Made by a program: the position numbers and the translations under genes
Source: Agrostemma githago
Lineage: Eukaryota; Streptophyta; Magnoliopsida; Caryophyllales; Caryophyllaceae
Length of the DNA stretch: 64,000 bases
Assembly: GCA_958450325.1 (NCBI GenBank)
Contig: OY288243.1
Location: 67,998,606 to 68,062,605 of the forward strand
Reading direction: 5' to 3'
Notes under the pieces: generated by a model
Databases searched by the model: none
Told to the model about the DNA's origin: nothing
What the model saw: the letters and a program-made list of their open reading frames with translations, nothing else
Part shown: positions 23,399-34,646 of the stretch, one piece after another
Numbering within the stretch: position 1 is the first letter of the stretch
How the letters are laid out: each line of letters starts with the position of its first letter

Positions 23399-24916
23399 TG
23401 ATGCGTGCCATTCCTATTCGATTTTTCACCTATTTTGGCACGCATTTTCGTGTCGTTTTATAAATTTTAGGAGTCGGATTAAGCTATTTTCTCCCATATG
23501 TGCTACTCGGGTATTCTTTTGTTGTTTTGCAGATAATCGAGACCGAGTAGTTAAAAGAGCTCAAAATTACGTCAAAAATCTTTAAAGCTCTAAAACTGAT
23601 TCATTGTGCGAAAATCAAGAAGAGATAAAGGTGAGCCAAAGAAGGTCTATACAGAAGTGCAGCAAAAGAAGTCTACAAACCAAAAAGACAAGTCTGTAGA
23701 CTGAGGAAGTCTATAGACCAAAGTCTGTAGACTGAGGAAGTCCATAGACAAGACTGAGGATAAGTCTGTAGACTGGGGATAAGTCTATAGACTTAGAACA
23801 AGTCTGTAGACTACACTACCCACGTTCTCCTCCTTGGCCCTTACGCTTTCTCAGCCCCACTAACTATTTACATTACAACTTAATTGGTTAGTGGGGATTA
23901 AGGGGTGAAGGGGAGATAATGGGTTGGTTAAGCTAGGATTAATCTATTATAAATAGGACCTTAGTTTCATTCATCTTATCATCTCTTTCATCTATCTTTT
24001 TCCTCAGTAATCATCTCATCATTCATCTTCATCTTTAGTTTAGTTTTAGTTTGTAGTTTACTGTAAATATTTAGTATTTCGCACAATTCCAGTATTTATT
24101 ATTTTCAATCAAGACTCGGTTTTCATTATTTTTCTCCGTCTTCGTTCTAATTAGTTATTCCAATTTCGGTAATTCCTTCTTCTTCCCTAACCTCTCTTCG
24201 TCTTAGTTTACTGTAACTTTTTTTTTCTTCCTTCCGTTTGTTTCCTGTAACTTTTATCCTCTTTTATTTTTAGCTTTTTCTCATCCTCCTTCATCCTTCA
24301 TCATGTTTTATTTTGTTAGGATTACTGTAAATATGTTTAGCTAATCTTCCGTCAGAGTTTAGGTGAACTGCGAATTGAATTGAGTTTATATGTGATAACT
24401 GAATAATCGACCTTTACGAGTTAAATCGCTCTTGCAACATTATAACGACGAATAATTAATTATAGGCCGTAATTGATTGTTTGTATCTTGTAAATCCCGA
24501 CCTAAGACCGAAAGCCTGGAACGGATTAGACTCGTTGTAATCGATAGAATTCCCTAATAAGTAGCGAGAGCCCGTTAGGTGACTTCTAGGATGACTAGTG
24601 ATCCGAGAGGACCGTGTCGATATCCTTTAACTCGTCTTAACTGATTATTTGGAAATCGTATGTATGCTTGTTTTAATTCGTGGTGATCCGAAGACTCGGG
24701 TGCTTTTCTTATTTTTGATTAATTCACTATTTTTATTATTTAGATTTTTTTAGACTGTCATTCACCCAACCAATTATAATCGTGACTCGATAGTTAATTG
24801 ACTAACTTATAATTTTCAACCTGCCTCCCTGTGGAATCGACCCTACTTACCGCTGACTTCCTGTTAGTAGTAATCTAGGATTATTTTGATTACGGTGACA
24901 CGACTAACCCGTATCA
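23399..24916 (+). mobile_element. Athila-like solo LTR inside the chromovirus protease
   Basis: A 1518-bp insertion starting TGATGCGTGCC and ending CCCGTATCA, flanked by TCTGT (23394-23398) and TCTAT (24917-24921), a 5-bp target duplication with one change. It has a promoter (TATAAATAGGACC at 23948) and, near the end, CCCTGTGGAATCGACCCTACTTACC, a form common at the 3' end of Athila/Tat LTRs. No coding region is present. The chromovirus reading frame resumes immediately after (MFIGDHDFKANLIEFPLPHF). Confidence 0.82.
23670..23815 (+). repeat. AAGTCTRTAGAC minisatellite in the solo LTR
   Basis: Degenerate tandem repeats of AAGTCTGTAGACTGAGG or AAGTCTATAGAC, about 10 copies in 145 bases. GTCTGTAGAC is itself nearly palindromic. 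It lies upstream of the LTR TATA box, so in U3, where such arrays often bind regulators; that role is inferred. Confidence 0.8.
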
Positions 24917-24921
24917 TCTAT

Positions 24922-27900
24922 GTTTATTGGTGATCATGATTTTAAGGCAAACCTGATAGAATTTCCGTTACCTCACTTTGATGTGACTTTGGGGACGGAT
25001 TGGCTCGGTTCTCATCGGGCTAATATTGATTGTGCACAGAGTAAAGTTTCCTTGAGAGGGCCTAAAAATGTGAGAGTATCTTATAGGGGTCATGTAAAGG
25101 GTCCTAGAGTGAAACTTATTTCTGCTATGAAAGTAAAAAAGCATTTATCTAGGGGAGCTGAGTTGATTTTGTATCATGTAAGGGATTTGAGGGTGGAATA
25201 TCCTGACTTGAGTGATGTTCCAGTAGTGAGTGAGTTTGTTGATGTGTTTCCTGGGGAAATACTGGGAATGCCTCCTGCTAGAGAAGTTGAGTTTAAAATC
25301 GACCTAGTGCCAAGAACGGGACCAATTGCTAAATCACCATACCGAATGGCACCGCTAGAAATGCAAGAACTTAAGAAACAATTAGATGAATTGATGGAGA
25401 AAGGGTATATTAGGCCTAGTGTGTCGCCTTGGGGTGCCCCTGTTTTATTCGTGAAGAAGAAGAATGGAACTTTGAGGTTGTGTATTGATTATCGGGAATT
25501 AAACCAAGTTACTATCAAGAATAGGTATCCTTTACCTAGGATTGATGATTTGTTTGACCAGTTGAAGGGAGCTTCTGTTTTCTCTAAAATAGACTTGCGA
25601 TCTGGGTACCATCAATTGAAGATAGCACCTGAGGATGTACCTAAGACTGCATTTTCCACTAGATATGGCCATTATGAGTTTATTGTGATAACTTTTGGGT
25701 TGACTAATGCACCTGCTGTGTTTATGGACTTGATGAACCGAACTTTTAGGACTTACCTAGATAAATTTGTTATGGTGTTCATTGATGACATACTGATTTA
25801 TTCGAGAAGTGAAGATGAGCATGAGGAATATTTACGTATTGTCCTGGGTATCTTGAGAGAAAAACAGTTGTATGCCAAATTTTCGAAATGTGAGTTCTGG
25901 TTGGATCAAGTAGCTTTTCTGGGGCATATTATATCTAAGGATGGAGTATGAGTAGATCCTGCTAAGATTAAAGTTGTTAAGGAGTGGCCTAGACCGAAAT
26001 CTGTGACTGAAATTCGTAGCTTTTTGGGTTTAGCTGGTTACTATAGAAGATTTGTGAAAGATTTTTCTAAAATAGCTAGACCAATGACCACACTTATGAG
26101 GAAAGCCACAAATTTTCATTGGGATGAGGGATATCAGGAGTCATTTTAGATTTTGAAGGAGAAATTGACCACTGCTCCGGTTCTAGCTTTACCGGATGGA
26201 AATGAAGCTTATGAAATCTATACAGATGCATCTAAGAATGGGTTAGGTTGTGTCCATATGCAGAATAGGAGAGTGATTGCCTATGCTTCTAGACAGTTGA
26301 AACCTTATGAAGAAAATTATCCCACTCATGATTTTGAATTAGCAGCCGTAGTCTTTGCCTTGAAGATTTGGAGACATTATTTATTTGGTATACCCTTTAA
26401 GGTTTTCTCTGATCACAAAAGTTTAAAATATATATTTACTCAAAAGGAGCTTAACATGAGACAGAGGAGATGGTTGGAGCTGATTAAGGACTACGAGGTC
26501 GAGATTCAGTATCATGAAGGAAAGGCTAATGTGGTGGTCGATGCCTTGAGTAGAAAATCTATCCATACAATACAATTAGTGATGAACCGTGATAAGCTAA
26601 GGGAAGAATTTGTGAACTTTGCGATCCAAATGGCGAAGCCAAGAATCCCGTCTAATTTGTTATCTGTCGAGAGTGATTTGATAGGGGAGATTAGAGAATT
26701 GCAGGTTGGTGATAAGTATTTGCAGGATAAGTTAGTGAATGAGCCTACTTTGTTCAGGCGCAATGAGAGTGGATTGATTAAGGATCACGATAGGGTTTGT
26801 GTGCCTAACCATTGGGAAATTAAGGAAAGAATAATGACTGAGGCACATGCAACATCGTATTCTGTTCACCCCGGGGGTGATAAAATGTATGCGGACTTGA
26901 AATTAGCCTTTTGGTGGTTCGGTATGAAGAAACATATTGCAGATTTTGTGTCTCGATGCTTGATATGTCAGAAGGTTAAGAGTGAACACAAGAGACCTCA
27001 AGGGAAGTTGCAACCTTTAGCAGTTCCCGAGTGGAAGTGGAGTTCAATCTCCGTGGATTTTGTAGCTGGATTGCCAAGGTCACAGAAAGGTAATAATATG
27101 ATTTGGGTGATAATTGATAGGCTGACTAAGTGTGCACATTTTATTCCGATAAAAGATACCTGGAAGAAGAAGCAGCTAGCTGATGCTTATATACATCATG
27201 TGGTAAGACTTCATGGAGCTCCTAAGGATATTGTGTCAGATAGGGATGCCAGATTTGTTTCAATATTTTGGGAAAAACTTCAGACAGCTTTGGGAACCGA
27301 GCTTAATATGAGCACAACATTTCATCCAGCTACTGATGGTTGGACTGAAAGAACGAATCATATACTTGAGGACATGTTGCGAGCTTGTGTCTTACAATTT
27401 CAGGGAGGCTGGGAGGATAAGTTAGGTCTTATTGAGTTCTCTTATAATAACAGTTATTAGGCTACAATTCAGATGGCACCATTCGAGGTGTTGTACGGAC
27501 GCAAGTGTAGGAGTCCGGTATGTTGGGGTGATATTAGTGAGCATATGATTCTAGGGCCTGAAATGATCACTGAAATGGTTGAGAGTGTTAGGATTATACA
27601 GTACAGGATGAAGGCAGCTCAAGACCGTCAGAAGAGCTATGCAGATAAGACTCGTAGGCACGTGGAATTTGAGGTTGGTGACAAAGTTCTTTTGCGTGTC
27701 TTGCCTACTAAAGGAGTAATGCGGTTCGGTAAGAAGGGCAAATTGAGCCAAAAGTTTATTGGTCTGTATGAGATTTTGGAGCATATTGGCGAGGTGGCTT
27801 ATCGACTTGATTTACCAACTGATCTAGAACGAGTGCATAATGTATTACATGTTTCCCACCTAAGGAAATACATTAGTGATCCGTCACATGTGTTAGACCC

Positions 27901-28132
27901 GGAGACTATTGAGCTTGATGAGACTATGACTTATGAAGAGACTCCTGTTCAGATTTTGGATAGTAAGGTGCATAAAACCCGTAGAACTGAAACAAGAATG
28001 GTCAAAGTTTTATGGAATAATAACAATGTGGAGGAGGCTACTTGGGAAGTTGAGTCAGTCACGAAAGACAAATACCCTCATCTCTTTGCCTTAGGTAATT
28101 TTTCGTGCTTCGTGGACGAAGCTTTATTTTAA
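24922..28132 (+). pseudogene. pol: Tekay chromovirus pol: protease end, RT, RNase H, integrase, chromodomain
   Basis: Protease C-terminal part (TLGTDWLGSHRANIDC), RT (about 25270-25950) with LCIDYRELNQVTIKNRYPLPRIDDLFDQL in order, DLRSGYHQLKI and catalytic FIDDILIYSRS; RNase H (about 26180-26560) with EIYTDASKNGLG; integrase (about 26820-27440) with the HHCC region ending CLICQKVKSEHKRPQG, VDFVAGLP, VSDRDARF and TERTNHILEDML. The chromodomain near 27990-28100 contains KVLWNNNNVEEATWE. In chromoviruses this domain guides insertion to heterochromatin. In-frame stops: TGA 25949, TAG about 26147 and TAG about 27458. The C-terminus FVDEALF is usual for Tekay. Frames otherwise stay aligned, so decay is by point mutation. 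Confidence 0.94.
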
Positions 28133-28654
28133 GGGGGATAGAAAATATGCATGACTACTTTATTTACTACTTTATTTTTGTGTTGGATTAACTTTGTTGT
28201 GTGGTTTCACGTTATTATTGCTTATTGGTTACAAATACGAATCTATTGGTTATTGTTGGTTATGGTTGGATATTGGTTTTTCGTTAATTCTTGAAATATT
28301 TGTTTACTCATATTGGTGGTTTATTTGTCCTCAATGTTTTTTTTTAAAAAAAATATAAAAAAAGATTGAACTTGTGAAATTTTAAAACTTTGAAAATATT
28401 TAATTATTATTTACCCGGCATGCTCTTCGCTTTCTAAGTGACACTTTTGAGGATTGTGAGAATTTTGTGCGTTCGAACTCTAGCATTATTTCGTGGAATT
28501 TGTTCTTATCTTGTGGAATTAGGTGATCTTACCTTGTGGAATTAGGGGTGGTGAAGTTGTGTTACTTTGGATTTGAGGAATTAGAGTCTTTTGGGATTTT
28601 AGGAGAATTTAGAAATGTGAGCCATCTCAGAGGTTGTGTGTTGTTTTGGCGGAG
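28133..28654. other. Chromovirus 3' remainder; 3' LTR not found
   Basis: AAGGGGGATAG just after the pol stop looks like a polypurine tract, but the expected TGTAACACC LTR start does not follow. The next 500 bases are T-rich, non-coding and not visibly similar to the 5' LTR. The 3' LTR is absent or deleted. Confidence 0.5.
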
Positions 28655-28659
28655 TTTGG

Positions 28660-28701
<42 letters not shown>
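28660..28701. repeat. (TA)n/(GA)n microsatellite at the left edge of element E1
   Basis: (TA) run 28660-28675, then (GA) run to about 28701. It is the first of four TA runs that separate three foldback-type elements. Confidence 0.9.
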
Positions 28702-30453
28702 CCTATGCTATGATGAGAACCATGAGAACCTATCTCAACCCTTAGATCTTAACACATCTAGATTAATTTCGTACATGATGATCCGACTAAATTCATTCTA
28801 CTGAAAAAAGCGTGATACCTCCCCCCTCTCTCACTGCATCCTCTAAACTTCATTCAGAAAATAATGAAATTAAATGAACAATTCTCTAATTTCACTGATC
28901 AAACTTCGATTCGTTAATTTATATTATGGAGTATGCCACCTGCTGCTGACTTCTGACATTATTTACTCTCACCTATGGTCTTACACACTTCACCCTTCAC
29001 CTCATAGTATTTGTTTACTTTAATTATTAATACTACTCTGTATTATTATTTATTGGATTGTGTTTTGTAATCAAAATTATACTCTAATAATGGACTCATT
29101 GTGACCCATTAATTAGTATCGATCTTATTTTATTAAGATTGTTAGCAATATTAACGTTAGTGCATAGTTTATGTTCGTCGAATTATTACCGACATTCTTG
29201 AAATTTCCTTATGAACATCAAAATTAATGTTTATCAGTAATTATTAGGATTAAAGTCATTTAATTATTGTTTTTAGTTTGTGAGATTGGGGATTTGGCAA
29301 ATTTAGGGTTTATTCATAAGGTACACAAAAATTTAAAAAGGATACACTAACATTTAAAAAGATACACAAAAATTGAAAAACGTTACGCTAAAATTGAAAA
29401 AAAGGTATGTTAGAATTGGAAGAGTGTACACCATAATTAAAAGAGGGTACGATAAAATTAAGAAACGGTATGCTGTAAGGTACACTAAAATTGAAAAAGG
29501 GTACGATAAAATTGAAAAAGGTACGCCATAATTAAAAGAGGGTACGATAAGGGTGCGCTAAAATTGAAAAAGGGTACGCTAAAATTGAAAAAGAGTACGC
29601 TAAAATTGAAAAAAAAAAGGTACGTTAAAATTTAAAAAGGGTACACGTTACCAAAATTAAAAAAGAGTACGATAAAATTAAGAAAATGTATGATAACATT
29701 TAAAAAGGGTACGCTAAAATTGAAAAAGGGTACGCTAAAATTGAAAAAGGGTACGCTAAAATTAAGAAAGGGTACGCTAAAATTGAAAAAGGGTAAACCA
29801 TAATTAAAAGAGAGTACGATAATGGTACGCTAAAATTGAAAAAGGGTACGCTAAAATTTAAAACTGGTACACCATAATTAAAAGGAAAATTAAATCGGGT
29901 AGGGCTTGAAGAAGAAGTGTTTGTATTTCATATAAAATCCGTACAAAAGGAAATTAAAGGACAATATTTTAGATGAACTCTTAAATCAATCAGGAAATTT
30001 GGAAAAAAAATGATAACATACCGTTCTGGGATTATTGCAATTATATTTGCTGACGATAATACTATTCTATTGTAATGAATTAATGAATTTAATTGAATAA
30101 GTTAATCATAAAATGATGAATTTAAAAAAAAAATTAAAACTTAAGTTGCTGGGGTTCAATACCCAATTGTGATGTATAGATGGATTGAAGAAAAGCCGAT
30201 TGAAAAATTGATGGATTGAAGAATCGGATTCAATGGTCGATTGAAGAATTTATGGATTAAAGGATTACGGATCAAAGAATTTTGTAGAAGGAGAAGGAGT
30301 TACGGGTTGAAGGATGAAGCAATTGTGATGAATTGATGGGATTGAAGAATTTTGAAGGATCCAACGAATAAGATTGAACACTATGATCCAATGGCTCATA
30401 ATATAGTTCTCACGGTTCTCATTGAAGGAGTGGTTCTCACGTGAACCTAAATC
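28702..30453. mobile_element. TA-microsatellite-flanked element E1
   Basis: Non-coding element between TA runs. The left end has ATGAGAACCATGAGAACCTA; the right end in reverse complement has ATGAGAACCGTGAGAACTAT, so the termini are related inverted repeats of modest quality, each with doubled GAGAACC. The centre (29310-29885) is a minisatellite. Insertion into TA microsatellites is known for some plant Mutator-like and Micron-type non-autonomous elements. The assignment to that class is inferred, as there is no transposase. Confidence 0.6.
29310..29885. repeat. GGTACGCTAAAATTGAAAAAG degenerate array
   Basis: More than 25 units of about 20-22 bases with consensus GGTACGCTAAAATTGAAAAA, drifting to GGTACACCATAATTAAAAGA and GGTACGATAAAATTAAGAAA. 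Variants interleave rather than cluster. It contains no open frame and is not a CRISPR array: units are contiguous, with no unique spacers. Confidence 0.9.
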
Positions 30454-30477
30454 TATATATATATATATATATATATA
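30454..30477. repeat. (TA)n microsatellite between E1 and E2
   Basis: About 12 TA dinucleotides, shared boundary of the two elements. Confidence 0.95.
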
Positions 30478-30485
30478 AATTGCAT

Positions 30486-31330
30486 CCGGTGAGTTGGTCT
30501 TCTTTAAATGAGTCCGTCCCGCAAATCACAGCCACACGATCAAATCACATGAATGGCTGAGATTCAATCTCAGCGTCATCTTCATCGTATATAATCTTAT
30601 TGTTACAGTAACAGAACACTATTACAGTAACACAAATATCTTACTGTGACACTGTCACAGTAATAAGGAATTACAATAATAATGTCAGAGTAATACTGTT
30701 ACAGTAACAGAACACTATTACAGTAACACAAATATCTTACTGTGACACTGTCACAGTAATAAGGAATTACAATAATAATGTCACAGTAATAATGTCACAG
30801 TAATATGAAATTAAAGAGTTATAAATTTCTTACTGTGACACTGTCACAGTAATAATGTCAAATTCATTTATCAATTGACACTACAAAGTAGTAACATCAA
30901 CATGAGATTAACAGTAGCACTGTTCATTTATCATTGTTACCCTAACACTGTTACAGTAATATTTTTACCGTAACACTATTACATTAAAATTGTTACCGTA
31001 ACACAGTTACAGGTTATAGTAATATTGTTACTGTAACACTTCAACACTGTTACAATTTACAGTAAGTTATAATAATATTGTTACTGTAACACTTCAACAC
31101 TGTTACAGTTTACCGTAATTTACAATAAGTTATAATAATATTGTTACCGTAACACTTCAACACTGTTACAGTTTTATCCTTAAAATATTGTTTTTTTTGT
31201 GATTATTTTTGGGTTCATACTTTTGTGAGTAAATTAGTTGGGGACGTGGTTGAATGACAGCCCTTGGATCTCTTAGATCCAATGGTCTAAGATCGCGGGA
31301 CGGACTCATTTAAGATGAGAGACTCACCGG
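30486..31330. mobile_element. TA-microsatellite-flanked element E2 with 36-bp terminal inverted repeats
   Basis: The left terminus (30486-30522) starts CCGGTGAGT and includes AAATGAGTCCGTCCCGC. The right terminus (31295-31330) is its reverse complement with few mismatches (GCGGGACGGACTCATTT ... ACTCACCGG). Length is 845 bp, non-coding. The interior is a GTTAC/GTAAC-rich array (30600-31170). The TA runs on both sides act as target. A non-autonomous DNA transposon; family not identified. Confidence 0.8.
30600..31170. repeat. ACTGTTACAGTAACAC array in E2
   Basis: Degenerate repeats built from GTTACAGTAACA and CACTGTCACAGTAATA, both nearly palindromic. A unit of about 91 bases is duplicated in tandem from about 30605. 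Many short stems can form. Confidence 0.88.
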
Positions 31331-31337
31331 ATCCTCA

Positions 31338-31340
<3 letters not shown>

Positions 31341-31368
<28 letters not shown>
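31341..31368. repeat. (TA)n microsatellite between E2 and E3
   Basis: About 14 TA dinucleotides, shared boundary of the two elements. Confidence 0.95.
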
Positions 31369-31371
<3 letters not shown>

Positions 31372-31620
31372 AGGCTCTTATGAATGGACAAGATGCATCC
31401 TAATATTTGTATTTTAAAAAAAAAGAAAAAAGAAGAAGAGAGATTTAGTATCCTAAAATAACTCCTTTGATTTTAGGAAACAATAACTCCCATAATCATT
31501 TCATTCCTCATTCATTCATTCATTCATTCACGTTATACGTTCATTAAAACCTAAAAAAAACGCTCCCATCATCACGTTCATTCATTCATTCAATCAAATC
31601 TGTGCTCGAAATTCCATTAC

Positions 31621-32607
31621 TATGAATTCAATGATCGCGACATCTTCATCAACTATTACATCTTCATCAACTATTGATAAGCAATTCATCGAGTATAACA
31701 ATGGTGAGTTTCGATATTGCTTTCATGTTTTGCGTTAATTTTTATTCATCATCTTGATTAATTTGCTTTCATGTTTTTTGCGTCGATTTTCATGTTGATA
31801 TTGCTTTCATGGTCGTTTCATTCATCATAGATTCATATCAATGGTTAATTGGTCTCTTGTTAGTAAAGATTCCAGAGTTTTATGTTTGTTATTTAGGTTT
31901 TCCGTAATCTCCACTGATATTATTGTTTTGTTGTCTATTAAAGCAGACACGGCGTTGAAGTAACATATGTTCTAAGTTACAGTAACACGTAATTTTAATT
32001 GGAGTAACACACACTGAACGTTGAGAAAGGTTTTTGACGATGATGTTAGAGTAACGTGTTGTACGAGTTAGAGTAACTCAACTTATGAGTTGAAGTAACA
32101 CATTTGTTGCATCGACGCAACGTTGTTTAATTTTGTGCAGGTGGAATTGGCAAATATGCGAATGCACAGGACAACACCGGAAAAGGTGAAATTTTATTCA
32201 TTTGATTAATCATAGATTCATATCAATGGTTTTTGGATTTGATTAATCATAGATTAAGCAGACACGGCGTTGAAGTAATATACGTTCTAAGTTACAGTAA
32301 CACCTTATTTTAATTAGAGTGACACACACTGAACATTAAAAAAGATTTTTGGCGCTGATGTTGAAGTAACTTGCTTTACGAGTTAGAGTAACACAACTTA
32401 TGAGTTAAAGTAACACATATGTCCCATGGACGTAACGTTGTTTATTTTTTTGCAGGTAGCATTGGCAAAGAAGCAAATGCACAAGAATGGTGCAGAGATG
32501 TGGGTGAGGCGTTCACTCCGTACAGGGGCAAGTATTCGGGGAAATCGATGAGGCGGTGGAATTTTATAAAATCTACGCACAGGCTTGCGGATTCGAAGTT
32601 GTTTTTT
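31621..32607 (+). pseudogene. FAR1/FHY3-like N-terminal gene fragment
   Basis: FAR1-type proteins are transcription factors derived from Mutator-like transposases. Exon-like pieces: 31621-31704 (MNSMIATSSSTITSSST..., then GT donor GTGAGT); about 32142-32186 (GIGKYANAQDNTGK between AG and GT); and from about 32457 (SIGKEANAQEWCRDVGEAFTPYRGK). In a shifted frame follows DEAVEFYKIYAQACGFEVV, the conserved opening of the FAR1 DNA-binding domain. The frameshift near 32545 breaks the domain and the rest is missing. Exons 2 and 3 begin alike (GIGKYANAQ, SIGKEANAQ), suggesting an exon duplication. Confidence 0.65.
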
Positions 32608-33235
32608 TTGTGGGTTTACAAGAATAACTGATTTTTTACATATTTTTTTACACATAATGATGTACAACGTTGCAGTTAACTCTATATTTATTTAATACAT
32701 GCGTTTTTGGTTAGAGTAACATCTCAGATGTGTTGTAGTAACATCATTCGTTCCTTAAAGTAACAAATATAATGCATAAAAGTAACTGAGGATATTAACG
32801 TTGTTTATCATCCCTTCTTAGATTGACCACAACCATTTCTTATAGTAACATGATTTGTTCGTTAAAGTAACAGCTACACTGCGTTAGAGTAACACATATT
32901 TTTTTTCCTAAAGTAACACAGTTCATGAATTAAAGTAACACATTGTATGAGTTAAAGTAACAGTTTTTGCAAGAGACTATACAACAGTTCATGAATTAAA
33001 GTAACACATTGTATGAGTTAAAGTAACAGTTTTGCAAGAGACTATACAACGTAACAGGTTTTATGAGTTAAATAACACAGTTCATGAATTAAAGTAACAC
33101 ATTGTATGAGTTAAAGTAACAGTTTTTGCAAGAGACTATTATACAACGTAACACATTGTATGAGTTAAAGTAACACAATTCATGAATTGAAGTAACACAT
33201 TGTATGAGTTAAAGTAACATAGTTTACGGGTTATG
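31970..33235. repeat. GAGTTAAAGTAACACA array in E3
   Basis: Scattered to dense repeats of RAGTTAAAGTAACAC with spacers such as TTCATGAATT and TTGTATGAGTT. Densest at 32870-33225, where a longer unit of about 70 bases (AACAGTTCATGAATTAAAG ... GCAAGAGACTATA) is repeated three times. Non-coding. Confidence 0.85.
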
Positions 33236-33547
33236 ACAGTAAAATAGTAACATACGTACAACGACAGTAGAAAAATGATGATTTTTTGGTGAAGATGAAA
33301 AAAACTTAATTTTAAAGAAACTTGTTGTGTGAGAGAAAGAAGCAGTTAAAAGATTGATAGGAGAGAGAAGATTTGCATTGAGATAATTAAGGAAGAGAGA
33401 GAAATGATATATTTACCAAGATTTGTTAGTTATTTCCTTATTTCACCTCAAGCAATCACAACCATCCATCTTCCACTTGATCAATGGTCCAAGATTGGAC
33501 TCATGGACTCAATGTATATAGAAGGACTCACTTGATCCTTCCTCTCT

Positions 33548-33793
33548 CTCTATATATATATTAGTAAGATAAACATGTTTATTTTTTAAATATACATTGA
33601 TATTACAATTTAGAGGAAGTAGGGATATAGTGTCTTACATTTGTTACACATATATGACAAACATTTACTCGATTTTTTGAATTTTTTTTATCATCATAAT
33701 AATAATGTTATAAAAATATGATTTAAAACATATACGGAGTACTGTATAAGAATATTATTTCTTAAAATTTTGAAAATAAAAAAATATTTTTTA
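33548..33793. other. AT-rich spacer
   Basis: Includes the right TA run of E3 (33551-33561). No gene or named element seen. Confidence 0.5.
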
Positions 33794-34019
33794 CTCTCTT
33801 CGAGTCTAAATTATTTAGCTTATTTTTTTTATTGAGCTGAATCATTTTTTCCCCTTTCCTTTTTAAGTCATCAATATGTGACCTACTCCGTATATAAATA
33901 TATTCACCCTTACATTTATGATTTATCTATCTTCCCCCGTTTTTAGCCACACATTCTCAACTTCTTATTTTTCACCCAAAAAAAGAGAAGATTAGTGTGA
34001 CTCGGAGCCTCGGAAGAAG
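33794..34019. mobile_element. Degenerate Stowaway-like MITE
   Basis: The left end CTCTCTTCGAGTCTAAATTATT and right end in reverse complement CTTCTTCCGAGGCTCCGAGTCA are related, flanked by TA. Internal CTTTCCTTTTTAAGTCATCA and TTATTTTTCACCCAAAAA match corresponding places in the clearer MITE at 50978, so it is an older member of the same family. Confidence 0.6.
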
Positions 34020-34601
34020 TACTATTTTTGAGAAACTTAAGTCTATAATACAATTTTTTTAAAAAAATTTTTTTTACCTATTTTCGGGTCGGGTAACAGG
34101 CCGGGCGGGTTTTGACATGAAATATTCGGGTCATTATCGGGTCAGGTCACTTTCGGATTCCGAGGCATTTTCGGATGGATTTTTTCAAATAATTTTCGGA
34201 CAGATTTTTGGGTCTAGTCAATTTTTGACAGGTCTATAGGTGGAGCATCACAAGAATCATAACTTAGAAGAAGAGTTGATAAAAAAAATTACTTTTTTCT
34301 TTTTACTTTTTTAACTAATAAAATACTCCGTAGTACAGAGTATTAATCAATCTTTTATTTATATATAAAAGCCAAAGAAAATCCTTCCACCACAATGAAC
34401 CACATCAGCAGCCACATAAGCATCCCATATGGAGTATAACTGGAATCTGACGTGGCAATTGAAAAAAAAAATTGTAACAACTCTACTTAACTCCCCACTA
34501 AATGCAATTATCATCATTAATAGTGGATGGTTTGTATGCAGTTATGTCCAATTTTTTATTCATTTTTTTACGAAACAGTTATATTCTATTTATTCACATT
34601 C

Positions 34602-34602
34602 A

Positions 34603-34641
<39 letters not shown>
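34602..34641. repeat. (TA)n microsatellite
   Basis: About 20 TA dinucleotides just upstream of the RPA-like ATG at 34687; it produces meaningless Ile-Tyr frames. Confidence 0.95.

Positions 34642-34646
<5 letters not shown>

Larger units (their letters stand above)
31369..33547. mobile_element. TA-microsatellite-flanked element E3 carrying FAR1-like exons
   Basis: Runs from the TA tract ending 31368 to the (TA) tract at 33551. It holds three exon-like pieces of a FAR1/FHY3-type gene, and long arrays of GAGTTAAAGTAACACA lie in the intron positions and downstream. The termini show only weak inverted similarity (ATGAATGGAC left; ATTGAGTCC/GGACTCA right). The layout resembles a Pack-MULE, a Mutator-like element with captured gene parts, but a remnant of its own FAR1-related transposase gene is an equal alternative. 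Confidence 0.55.

Noticed and set aside
28677..33235. Possible CRISPR arrays
   Set aside because: Units are contiguous and degenerate, without constant-length unique spacers, and lie in a plant TE context.
34080..34240. GGGTCGGGT-rich stretch as possible telomeric or regulatory repeat
   Set aside because: Irregular, not (TTTAGGG)n; looks like the same GACCCGA-type dispersed sequence as at 54440-54690.
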